In this document: in pieces, positions 55,033 to 64,000 of the stretch | Numbering within the stretch: position 1 is the stretch's first letter | Layout of the letters: the number at the start of each line of letters is the position of its first letter | NCBI GenBank assembly: GCA_019828565.1 | Contig: JAHDYR010000031.1 | Location: forward strand, 102,046 to 166,045 | Direction of reading: 5' to 3' | Source: Carpediemonas membranifera | Lineage: Eukaryota > Fornicata | Length of the DNA: 64,000 bases | The notes under the pieces: generated by a model | What the model was told of the DNA's origin: nothing | What the model saw: only the letters and a program-made list of their open reading frames with translations | The model's database searches: none | Program-made: the position numbers and the translations under genes

Positions 55033-56328
55033 TTACGTCCGCTCAATCATCGCAATAAACTGCCTGTGCAGTCTTCCGCGCACACCTTTTGCGCACTTAT
55101 TGGTGCTCACCTGCCTGTATCCCTTGTGGCATGTGTCACAGCTGACGTTCTCGCGTCCATGAAGGTCTCTACCACACACTATGCAGCGCCGATAGAAGAC
55201 TTGACCCTCAAACCCTCGCTGACAGCAGTCGGTCAGTCTCTTTCGCTGAGCTGCAGACAGGGTGACCTCTTCTGTATCATCTAACAGAAGCGGACTCGGC
55301 TTGGCGACGCATTCATGCACGCGCATGATGACCTTGAGCTTGTCAAGACATTCGGCAGCAGTGGGACGCTTCGCAGGGTCGAAGTGGAGCATCTGCATTG
55401 CCAGGTCGTACAGGCTGAGACAAGTAGGTGGCGTGGTGCCGCGAATCGGGAGCTCAGAGTTCACGTTGACACACTCGAGGCAATCTTTGAAATGTGTCTG
55501 TGCCTGAGGTGACAACTGCAACTGCCCACCATAGAATTGGCACCAGTTCAGCAAGCTACCAAGCTTCAGCATCTTCTTCTTCTTCTTGTTGTCGATCTGC
55601 GCCATGTTTGCACCCATGTCAGTCACCTTCGCGGCAAAGGGGGACTTGGGGAGACCGTAAAAGAGCATCAAAATGACTACACCGCAAGAGTAAATGTCCG
55701 ATGCAGGTGTCACGACATAAGAAGTGACGGAAAGAGCCCCTGCCGTCATGCGCGCGAGCTTGGAGGTGTCGCGTGCAGCAGTAATCACTGAGCGCGAGAC
55801 AAGGTACTCGTAGAACAGCTCTGGGGGCAAATATCCATGGGTGCCGCGATACTCGGATACAAATCTCAGTTGTATGGCCCACCTGTCGTCGCCATTAGCC
55901 GGCTTCCTCATTGCAGACCCAAAATCAATGAGGTATCCCTTCTGACTCTTGCTGAAGAGGAAGTTGTCTGGCTTAATATCGCAATGGACAACCCCGTGGT
56001 CATGCATGTAGCATACTGCCTGCAGCAGATGCGAAACATAGCGGAACTGCACGCTGGAGTGAGCCTGGCAGATGTCAGCGAAGGGGGTACAGTTGACCAA
56101 AGGAGCCATGAAGGCTGGATCACGGTCGACAAAACCTGTATCGACGACAGGGAGGACATGCGGACTGTCCTTGAGCGCTAGCAGGGTGGGAACCTCCATA
56201 TCATAATGCTCATCAACTTTGATCACGACCTGCAGCTTTTCAGGTTCAAAGTCGTGCAGATATTGTCTACTATTACCAGGTAAGGAAGTAAGTCGCTCCA
56301 GCTTGTCGCTATCTAGCTCGAACACCAT
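55033..56328 (-). CDS. Protein kinase, Cdc7-like, with C-terminal zinc motif
   Basis: 431 residues. Kinase motifs: VVIKVDEHY with the likely ATP-anchoring Lys, catalytic loop VVHCDIKPDNFLF (about 118-130), YLIDFGSAM, activation segment RGTHGYLPPELFYE, and SDIYSCGVVILMLFYG. The HCDIKPDNFLF and GT.GY.PPE patterns are closest in style to Cdc7, with an insertion before the SDIYSCG helix as in that family. The glycine-rich loop is poorly preserved. The last 55 residues carry two CxxC pairs (CIVCGRDLHGRENVSCDTCHKGY). Cdc7 with Dbf4 phosphorylates MCM to fire replication origins, but assignment to that role is inference. The stop is TAAA. Confidence 0.7.
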   Translation of the reverse strand: MVFELDSDKLERLTSLPGNSRQYLHDFEPEKLQVVIKVDEHYDMEVPTLLALKDSPHVLPVVDTGFVDRDPAFMAPLVNCTPFADICQAHSSVQFRYVSHLLQAVCYMHDHGVVHCDIKPDNFLFSKSQKGYLIDFGSAMRKPANGDDRWAIQLRFVSEYRGTHGYLPPELFYEYLVSRSVITAARDTSKLARMTAGALSVTSYVVTPASDIYSCGVVILMLFYGLPKSPFAAKVTDMGANMAQIDNKKKKKMLKLGSLLNWCQFYGGQLQLSPQAQTHFKDCLECVNVNSELPIRGTTPPTCLSLYDLAMQMLHFDPAKRPTAAECLDKLKVIMRVHECVAKPSPLLLDDTEEVTLSAAQRKRLTDCCQRGFEGQVFYRRCIVCGRDLHGRENVSCDTCHKGYRQVSTNKCAKGVRGRLHRQFIAMIERT

Positions 56329-56492
56329 GCACAGGTAGCTGTGTGAAATTCGGTCTTAAAGTGCATTTCGCGACAGCTAGCTGTGCGTCGCAACGAGAGA
56401 AGTAGCAGTGGAAAACAAGACAGGACTGGCTTATGAATGGTGTTTATGGACATCAGCTATGCTCCAATCATAAACTCTTCCTCTTTACAATG

Positions 56493-57725
56493 TCAGATGA
56501 AGGAAAAGACGATACTGTCGGCAGTATCGCTCTCTGAGCGCTCCTCATCAATCACGTTCTCTTGAATCTCCCCATCACCATCTCTGCCCGCCACCTCCCC
56601 GCCATGCTCGTCGTGGTCGATCTTTGGTTCCTCATCGGCACTCTTGCATAAGTCCACCTCCTCACCAAAGGCGCTCTCCTCGCGAGCTGGCACCTCGTAG
56701 TGCATCCACTCTGCCTGGTAAGCTGGCTCGTCGGACACCGCCTCCTCGTCAGTATCGCCCTCTCTCTCGCCCTCTGGCATCTCTGTCTCGCGAGTCGGCG
56801 AGCCGAACTCCGCCTCCTTGTCAGCCTCGCTTTGCCTCTCTTTCTTCTTAGTATCGTGAAGCTCGATCATTCTGGCCTTGAGCCTGTTGTAAAGCCAGTC
56901 ATCGAGCATCGGCGGCACCAGGTCGGCAGAGCTTCGGATCTCCGGGTTGAGATCGAGGATCGTTGGGCGCCGCGTGGTCGTTAAGTGACTGGACGCCAAC
57001 TGGTGCCTGAACTGCTCATCGGTCAGGCTGATGCGCTTGTCCTTAATGACCTTCTGAGGCTTCTCCTGCGGTCTGCCGCGGCGCTCTAGCGTGCCGATAG
57101 ACTGCATCCTATCGGTGGACACGTCGATCCGCTGCGCAAAGCGAAGCATGCGAACCGTCAACCCCTGAACCTTGAGCGCCTCCGATACAGCACTGGCCTG
57201 CGGGAATCCCGATTTGAGCGTGCCAAAGCCCATCCAGCTCGGGCACGAGGTAAGGTCTATCGCATCGGGGAGATTACCTTGGAGATACGAATACTCCCAG
57301 CCCGTCTGGTTGAGCAGAATGGCAATGGCGCCATACGGGCTGGGGAGACTCTCAACTGATGCAGGCGACACCTCTTCCTCCTCTTTCCAGGACAACGGCT
57401 TCGCGGGATGTGGCAAGTCGAAGTTCCGGAAAGACTGAACAGCCGAAACGATCCTCTTAGCCATAGCAGGCGTCTTTGTAGCGAAATAATGCGCCAAATA
57501 AGTCGTAACGTTGTCGCTTCGGACAATCTCGATGCCCTTCTGCATTTCAGCGCCTGTTTCCTGGCAAATGCTGGCCAAAACGTCCTCCAGGTGCTTCTTG
57601 TACACACTACGCGTCTTCACTGAACCTCTATCAGACCAGCGCTTAACAATATCGTCGTTATTTGCAGCTAGAACCTCCATAACACGAGTTTTCTGTTGGT
57701 ATTGCAATTTCAGAATTTCGTACAT
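56493..57725 (-). CDS. Unknown protein with an integrase-core-binding-like N-terminus and acidic tail
   Basis: 410 residues from ATG 57723-57725. Residues 14-110 (VMEVLAANNDDIVKRWSDRG, SVYKKHLEDVLASICQETG, TTYLAHYFATKTPAMAKRIV, AVQSFRNFD) have the helix pattern of a SAM-like core-binding domain of tyrosine recombinases. No catalytic RHRY residues follow, so it would be a domesticated DNA-binding relative at most. The C-terminal 130 residues are very acidic and probably disordered. It is divergent from nothing obvious; a 470-bp gap follows. Confidence 0.5.
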   Translation of the reverse strand: MYEILKLQYQQKTRVMEVLAANNDDIVKRWSDRGSVKTRSVYKKHLEDVLASICQETGAEMQKGIEIVRSDNVTTYLAHYFATKTPAMAKRIVSAVQSFRNFDLPHPAKPLSWKEEEEVSPASVESLPSPYGAIAILLNQTGWEYSYLQGNLPDAIDLTSCPSWMGFGTLKSGFPQASAVSEALKVQGLTVRMLRFAQRIDVSTDRMQSIGTLERRGRPQEKPQKVIKDKRISLTDEQFRHQLASSHLTTTRRPTILDLNPEIRSSADLVPPMLDDWLYNRLKARMIELHDTKKKERQSEADKEAEFGSPTRETEMPEGEREGDTDEEAVSDEPAYQAEWMHYEVPAREESAFGEEVDLCKSADEEPKIDHDEHGGEVAGRDGDGEIQENVIDEERSESDTADSIVFSFI

Positions 57726-58194
57726 ACAAAATTATCAAATACTTGGATTCGACCTAAACTTGGCTCAGATCCGCAATCCTGAGCTGGAGTGGGTTCATGG
57801 GAACTTTTAAAATTTTAAAGTAGTCATGAACATCCAAATTCTAAGACAATCTCCGGTACTGGAAGTAATTCTGAAATAGCAATACCAACACAAGTTATAT
57901 TTCTGAAAACCGAATACACGGTGATACTGTTATCTATTAGCTCCAGTAGGGACCCAGGCCAGGTTTTGTACACCCTACCCGCTTGCCTCGGAATTCGGAC
58001 ATGCCGAAATTCTGAAATTCGAATACCACCGCCCATTTTTGACGTATGAGATCAGTATCCCATGCCAAACCTCAGGACGGCATTCGTGTACCTTTTCCTG
58101 CCCTGTATCCATTATATAACCACCCAATTTCCTTTCACAATGTGCACTTTATGCTCGCAACGAGACTGAAATGGCGAACTTAAGAATAGAAAGA
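57726..58194. other. AT-rich intergenic region
   Basis: No supported gene. It contains the second copy of the 40-bp initiator-like leader (58148-58187). Confidence 0.5.
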
Positions 58195-58680
58195 ATACTG
58201 GCAGCTTAACGTAGTAGGCATGCACATATCACTAAGAAACATCAGTAAGCGAGCGCAGAGCATCATTAAAGCAACAATTATCCCTAAACAACATCAACAA
58301 CTATAAGTCCACTAGGACCATACGATATGAACTATAAATGAACCACAGAGCAGTATAGATGATTTGAGAGTACCAGGCATGGCCAGAATACCGCAATACT
58401 CGTCCGTTGATCCATGTGACCTCCATCTTGGTCGGTATCCAGAGAACGCCCGTCAGACGCTTGCAACGGAACATTTAGGGGGTGCATCCTGAATGGGGCC
58501 AGATTTGAGGGACCCTTGGTCTGACATGCCATGACCGAGTACTCTAGGGGCCTCCACAGTGCGTCCCGAGGTACGTTAGAGCACCACAGACCTTCCCCCA
58601 AAAGCTGACTCCTGGACCCCTTGGCCGGAGCTCGCCCGAAGCGTGCCTCGGCTTGAACTAACGGCAAGAGAGCATAAAAT
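58195..58680 (-). repeat. Dispersed repeat alpha, copy 2 (inverted)
   Basis: Reverse-complement relative of 48895-49324; the minus-strand open frame here (58332-58667) and the plus-strand one at 48965-49201 share LDTDQDGGH and IAVFWPC but reflect DNA-level similarity rather than a proven gene. Confidence 0.75.
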
Positions 58681-58718
58681 CAGCCCTTTCGAACCGTGTT
58701 TTATGCTCTGCTGCCGTT
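58660..58718. promoter_or_regulatory. Inverted pair of initiator-like elements
   Basis: 20-bp arms 58660-58679 and 58699-58718 (AACGGCAAGAGAGCATAAAA and its near reverse complement, two mismatches) place TTTTATGCTC facing outward on both strands, as expected for a bidirectional promoter or a transposon end. A third TTTTATGCTCTCTTGC lies at 58889. Confidence 0.55.
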
Positions 58719-58918
58719 ATAGAATTATTCAAAGGGCCCTCTCTTTGCGCTTTTTTCTGGTTCGTGGGACGAAGTAGGGACGGACAAAAAAGCACATACG
58801 GAAGGTATTGGAGGTACTGAGGCCGCCTAGGTACATAGTTGCCGTGAGGATGGTTTCAGTTTATTACTTTTGGCACTCTATGTCCATTTTTTATGCTCTC
58901 TTGCTGATAGTGCCGAAA

Positions 58919-60527
58919 ATGGACTTGCTAAAGTGGATTGAGAGCGCTAGCAAGGAACAGTACGATGCGATATTGGCTGCATACACCAAGGCAACCACCA
59001 ATCATGCCAAATGTGCTGTTCTTCGCGCGGTTTTGCTGGATGAACGGAAACTGCTCGATCTAGTGATCAGGAAGCGTTTGTAGTCATAGCAATGCTTATA
59101 TAGGAATCAACCTGAACCATATCACCACGAAATTCCGCCTCACGAAGGACGAGAAGGAGGAGCTCCAGGATAAGTTGAAGAAGCAGTTTATGGCACTCGC
59201 CGGACCAAGAAGTTCAAGAAGCTCGGCGCGCTGGCGAAGTGGGTTGACGACAACCAGGCTGATATCGTGTATAGCCAGGAGAAGCGCAAGGCGCGTAAGG
59301 CCATTATTGAGGCCATTGACGCCGAGGAGAAGGACAAGGGCAAGGGCAAGGCCGAGAGCGCTAAGAAAGAACCCGTCGACGATGAGAGTGGCGTGGACAG
59401 TGGTGAAGAGCGGCGTCGACGATTCTGAGTTGTGCGACAGTGAGAGTGAGGTGGACTTTGACAACGAGTCCGACGATGAGATTAGAGAACGCGCGATCAA
59501 GCGCCGGCGCGAGAAAAGATCGCCCAGAAGCTCAAGGAGTGGGAGGACAATAACGCTCGCAACTACGTCCTGTGGCATAGAGTCCAGAAGGAGGTGCACG
59601 GCGAGCTTCGCATTCGCGCCTCTCGAGAGTCAGCTTCGGTTGCTGGGGACAACCACGTCGACGTCCAGTTCGACAGATACCTTCGCGTATCCAAGCTGCT
59701 CGAAATGAAGGACTGGATTCACAAAGACCTCCCATCTCTTCCGATGGAGGCACGAGTGCTCCATCACAAGGCGCATGAAGAGAGTACTCGAGCTGGAGGA
59801 GACCGTCACGAGGCTGCTGCAAGACGTGGGATACGCAGCTGACATCTCCATGGTGCCAGCCCGACACCCGCGCCGTTTCGCCGCGACCTACCCCAGTCGG
59901 GCACACACCAAGCACGAACGAGTACCCCCACCGTGCAGGGAAGAGCGACACAATCCACATGAAGCGCAAGGCCCTCATGACAATCCCTCGAAGATCGCTG
60001 ATGTCGATAGCAACTCAGAGGAGTCAGACGAGGAGGAGATGGTGACAGAGGAGAAGAAGCGCGAAGGCACACGAGGGAGCTGGTGACAGAGGAGAGGAAA
60101 AGGGTGACGGAGTCACATGGGGAGGACGTGACCGTCGACGCCTGCATCCAGAGCTACAGGCCGAAAGGCCAGAGCCAGAGGAGACTCGGAGGAGGAGTCA
60201 GAGGGAAGAGGAGCCAGTGGAGGAGGTGAGGCAGAGGAGGAGAGGAGCAGGAGGAACAGATGGCTGATGAAAGCTGAGAGTCAGAAGAGTGAGAAGCGTA
60301 GAGGCAAAGATAAGAGGCAGAAGAGCAGGGGCAACAGCGAGGTGGCATTCGAGGCTGAGTCGGACGTTGAATATGTCCAGGTCGACCACGTCGACCCAGC
60401 TTCGAAGCAGATGAGGAGCAGGGAAGTCAAGTTTAGAGTTGACGTCGCCAATCAGCTGGAGGAAAGAGCAAGCAGTGGGTCAGATGCAAAACCCCTGCCC
60501 GGCAACTGTATAACACTGCCTCACTGA
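58919..60527 (+). pseudogene. Decayed paralog of the OTU-linked three-exon gene
   Basis: ATG 58919 follows a TTTATGCTC element by about 22 nt and encodes MDLLKWIESASKEQYDAILA, then HAKCAVLRAVLLDERKLLDL, which resembles the end of exon 1 of the 47919-48746 gene. Downstream, coding-like text continues through several frame changes: FKKLGALAKWVDDNQADIVY, then ELCDSESEVDFDNESDDE, then HVDVQFDRYLRVSKLLEMKD, which matches DPVDVQFDRIRHLDALL of exon 3, then an acidic/basic tail. Multiple frameshifts make a single protein impossible, unless undetected introns exist. Boundaries are approximate. Confidence 0.5.
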
Positions 60528-60529
60528 TG

Positions 60530-60954
60530 ATCGAGGCGTCCACGGAGCCTCATGCGTTCAAGAGCTGGGAGACGATGACGAATGAAGAGCAGTGTGCAGC
60601 GGAGACAAGGCGGACAACTACCGCGAGCAGATATACAAGGAAGCGATAGAGATGAACCGGCGGGCCACTCCGGGGTACAGGCGGCCCGAGGGAAGGTCTC
60701 CGGGACAGGCACTCCGTGGGGGTGTGCAGTGTAACGCACTGTCGCGGAGGAGGAGCACCAGCATCGGTAGAAGCCAATCATGTGCAGGAGAAGTGGTTAA
60801 CTCAGTGAGCATGTTGAAGCCACGAGCTCATGTGGCTACGAAAGTCCGTTGCGCTTTACCTCCGTATTTGGCCGGGATTTTGACCCAAAAGATCGATCCA
60901 GTCTCTCGTCCGGCATGTACGTTTTATAGCAAGTCTGAGGAGGGGCAAAGGTGA
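60530..60954 (+). pseudogene. Coding-like fragment, frame-broken
   Basis: IEASTEPHAFKSWETMTNEE in one frame passes into DNYREQIYKEAIEMNRRATP, then GYRRPEGRSPGQAL, in another. Charged helical text suggests an old gene remnant, perhaps the 3' end of the preceding one. No family recognised. Confidence 0.3.
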
Positions 60955-61317
60955 CACATGTCGCGTTCAGCCCAACGAGCGGCCCGGAGAGCGCCCACGC
61001 GTCTTTTTGCCCAACAGTGTCGCTTGAGTGGAAATCGAGTATGCGGTCCCGAAGTGACAAAGAGGGACACGCCACTCTGCTGCGAGTTCCTCGGGCTGAA
61101 ACGAGGAGGAGGAGATGGTCGAGTGAAGAAGTAAAGAGTAAAAGGATTGATATACCGACCGTATCGCTTATGTTTATGTGACTTTGAGGAGTTGATTCGC
61201 GGTTTGTAGGGGTATGGTGCTATATTACTACTCAGCCTGCTGTATATGTCTAGTCCTGCAAAGCCTGTAATGCAGCTGTCTGTGTAGTAAATATCGTCGG
61301 CTGTGGCCAGGAAAGGC

Positions 61318-61530
61318 ATAAACTGCACACTTGCGGCATTCCGAGATTACAATGACGAAATCGTATACTGCGCGGCAGTGCGTTTAATGAAAGCAATGTA
61401 TCAACGCCGAGACGCGTGTAGTTTTCCGGAGCCATGTAGTTGTTTGCGCTCGCCATCTATTGCCACGAAACTGGTGCTGTACTCTAGAATCACTAACAAC
61501 ATCAATATCGAGGCTAGAAGGCGATGTAAG
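61318..61530 (+). repeat. Dispersed repeat beta, copy 2
   Basis: Relative of 54603-54812 in inverted orientation. A GCATAAACTGCAC element (minus-strand GTGCAGTTTATGC) lies at its left edge (61316-61322). Confidence 0.7.
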
Positions 61531-64000
61531 AGCCTCATTGGACGTATTATCTTGATTTATCCTCCAGAGAGCGTCGACTCCGGGTTCCCGGCACTTCCAG
61601 AAAGATTGTTGCCTGAATTTCGGTTGTACGGCCCCGCCCGGAAGGTTATCACTCATCTTTACGCCCACACCAAACCCGAGTTTGGCCCTGCGGCTCACGC
61701 GCAGCGTATCGGTCCGGCCGGAACGGTGACAGGCACCAGATCACCCAGTCCGCCGGCCGAGGCAAGCGGCAGGTTGGCATGGTCGCCGGTCTGCGGGACA
61801 CTCTCAGGCAGGCGATGGGAACAAACAATGGTTCGCTTTCCCGGAGACTTTTCAGCTGCCCAGGGCGTGGAATCACATCGTGATCCAGCGGCGGCTGAGC
61901 AGCGGCTCGCCAGTCTATAAAGGCGCCGGTATTCACGAAGGCCTCCAAATCGCGGTGTTGCTTGCTGTTGCGCTCACGCCCGCACCCATTACGGCAAGGC
62001 GATCGCTTTCAGTAAAGTCGGGAAGACACGCGGTATCGAAATCGTCTAAATTCGGTGTATGCTTAACCCTGACCATGTGCATGAGCTTGGCTGGTGGCAG
62101 GAGTCTGACCTCGCCGAACGCGCAAGTCGCTTCTTCCTCAAATTGCAGATGGCGGCGTTGAGTTCATGCCAGAGCAACATGCTCTGCACGTTATGCTGGA
62201 TCAAGCCTTGCCGCCCGGCCAGTCAGCTTCAGAAGCCTCAGTGGCTATCGTACCCGCTACTACGGCGAGACTGCGCGAAGCAGAGCCAGCGAAAACACCG
62301 GACCGCTCAGCTCAGATAAGCGATGGAATTGATCTTAAGCTCGTGTGAGCAAAAGCCTGTTCAGAGCAGCAGTTGTCACACTTGTCCTCAGGTTCATCGA
62401 GGCGTCGAGGGATCAATGAAATTGTCAGGAAGCCGATTTTCAGGAAAATTCTGAGTCACTTTGGTGACATCAGATGTGGGCGCCAAAAGCACGAGGATCA
62501 GTGGCCGTCGACCCAGTAAGAAGAGACTGCTGGGCACTGGGAATCATGCAGTTGTTGGGATCTCCAGGGCAGGAGGTTAGGAAAGAGGCATCCTGAGCAT
62601 GGGTGATCTCCTCCTTGCACTCCCAACCTCAGCAAGCCATCTTCTCCAGACAGAGGGAGTACGAGGCCGTAAGGGCACGTCCCGCACGCCAGTGCTGCCG
62701 CCATACTCGATCAAGTACTTTCGAACTTGGCAATAGCGTCTTAGTAAAGAATGGCGGAAGGGCGGCTGCTTCTGGTCACGCGCCGCACATTAACGTAAGC
62801 CGTCAGGCCGGCGATTGCCAAAAGCGGCACCATCGATTGGAAGTCTGCTTGCGCAGCCCGGGCGGCGCCAGCCGAGATCAGCAAAGTTGTTAGGCAGCAG
62901 GCAGCGCAACGTCACATGGAAGTCAATGACTGCACCAGGATTCGGAGCTCCAGGGATGCGATCGCACCGCAGTATATACCAATAGCTGCGTCGTTGAGAT
63001 GCTCGGTAGTAGATACCATCCGCCCACTGTCAGCCCATAAGCGCATGCTGAAGCTTGAAGTCTGTAACAACATTTGAGAGAGCCATTCTTGCCACTTTCA
63101 AGCTGCATTGGTGCCACAAGGCAGAACAAAGATACTTCTTCCATCACCAAGGCACGAAAGCAAATGACTCAGAATCATCAGAGGTGTCATTGCTGGTATT
63201 CCTCCATACCCGCTAATCCTGATAGCTATCGCGATGGTAGGAACTAATTTCTCATTCAGTTCAGTCACGCCCACGCTTACAAAATTTGGGTAATAAACGT
63301 TATTTAGCAAACAAGATGCAAGTGGCTGTGGAGCAACGCCAGTCCTGGGATCGCTCGCACGTATTTCCACCCATTCCATAGTTTTGCATTGCTGGAAGGT
63401 TTCAGAATGGCGAACCGAAAGAGACGAAGAGATGGAAGGGTCAGCGGTCATGCATGCATTGATTCCCATTGCTTTGCTTGTTGAGCTGAAACATCGCACT
63501 GAAGGCGTTGTTGATGTTCGAAGCACCCAAATCAATTCAAAGAACGTCGTCAGAGATGCTGACAGAGGCGCAGCAAAGCCTCGCGAGAGCACAAAGCGAT
63601 ATTTGTGGTAGCAACACTGAAAGAGGAGCAGTACCACAGAGAAGCTTATGAGGATCCATGTCTACAAGGCGCTTCCCCGTCCAAAGGAGCTGCACTTAAA
63701 GAAGTAGATGATTCCCTCCTCAGGGAGGGACAGGCATCAGCCGAAAGGGTATGCGACAAAGGCTGGCGAAGCATCAGGAGTGAGGTGGCGAGGGCAGCCG
63801 GCGAGCAAAGGAACCGAAGCGTGGAAGGATCTCACCCGCCAGGGAACATTCGAGTATTACGCGTGCTCAGGAGGAGCGCTGGTATGGCGGCATTATCGCG
63901 CGCCGAAGTATCAAGTGCTATGACGACGCTTACTATCGACTCCAGTCGCTACATGGATAGACACCGCCTGGAACTCATGCCTAGAGAACAATGACGTCTG
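61531..64000. other. Right-end region without a supportable gene
   Basis: About 2.5 kb of mixed composition with many short open frames on both strands, none with a start, motif or codon pattern I trust. One stretch (about 62,630-62,750: AIFSRQREYEAVRARPARQ then FELGNSVLVKNGG) faintly resembles the C-terminal end of a Ty3-type integrase, but not enough to call. Confidence 0.4.

Noticed and set aside
58332-58667. 111-codon minus-strand ORF and its relative at 48965-49201
   Set aside because: Similarity follows the DNA of repeat alpha across and beyond the frames, and the N-terminal parts differ; no sign of selection on protein.
62603-62893. Possible Ty3-type integrase tail (FELGNSVLVKN)
   Set aside because: Only about 40 residues resemble the family, with no RT, protease or catalytic integrase nearby.
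1-64000. CRISPR array, rRNA genes or bacterial operons
   Set aside because: No regularly spaced repeats, no rRNA-like segments, and gene content, introns and tRNA features are eukaryotic.

Overview
The window is eukaryotic nuclear DNA from a gene-dense protist. A tRNA-Pro gene, short spliceosomal introns (31, 32 and about 35 nt), and nuclear-type proteins (importin alpha, SUMO protease, VPS26C, NAT10/Kre33, CBM48, SET, OTU) all point that way. A flagellate of the metamonad type is a reasonable guess. The support is an initiator-like TTTATGC element just upstream of several ORFs and TAA stop codons unusually often followed by A, recalling the UAAA poly(A) signal of Trichomonas. No ribosomal or marker gene allows a firm assignment.

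Region 1 (1-25.2 kb) is GC-rich and packed with mostly intronless housekeeping-like genes, often convergent with 20-50 bp gaps. They are a helical unknown cut by the left edge, a CBM48 plus tandem nucleotidyltransferase fusion, a small basic HTH-like protein, a two-domain VOC protein, an importin alpha, a possible mitochondrial beta-barrel, a fold-type IV PLP enzyme, a huge STAND-like protein, VPS26C, a NAT10-like RNA cytidine acetyltransferase, coiled-coil proteins and a SENP/ULP protease with a SUMO-interacting motif in a catalytic insertion. A decayed Fanzor (eukaryotic TnpB) sits between two copies of a 31-bp direct repeat.

Region 2 (25.5-40.9 kb) holds four tyrosine-recombinase retrotransposons (gag, RT-RNase H, YR), all on the minus strand. 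Element 1 and element 2 bracket the tRNA-Pro gene. Elements 2 and 3 show complete Ngaro/PAT-type split direct repeats (A1-ORFs-B1-A2-B2) and abut with no intervening base. Element 4 is a decayed copy. RT and YR lie in -1 related frames in elements 1, 3 and 4.

Region 3 (40.9-58 kb) is lower in GC and carries an accessory-looking gene set: two paralogous cysteine-rich proteins, each beside a tiny coiled-coil ORF; a caspase/CHAT-like protein; a spliced SET methyltransferase; OTU proteases beside a three-exon gene; a Cdc7-like kinase with a C-terminal zinc motif; and an 851-aa protein that resembles DDE transposases. A 1.5-kb SET-OTU block is duplicated, and the two copies decay differently.

Region 4 (58-64 kb) contains dispersed repeats in inverted orientation relative to region 3, a degenerate paralog of the OTU-linked gene, and about 2.5 kb at the right end in which I see no supportable gene.
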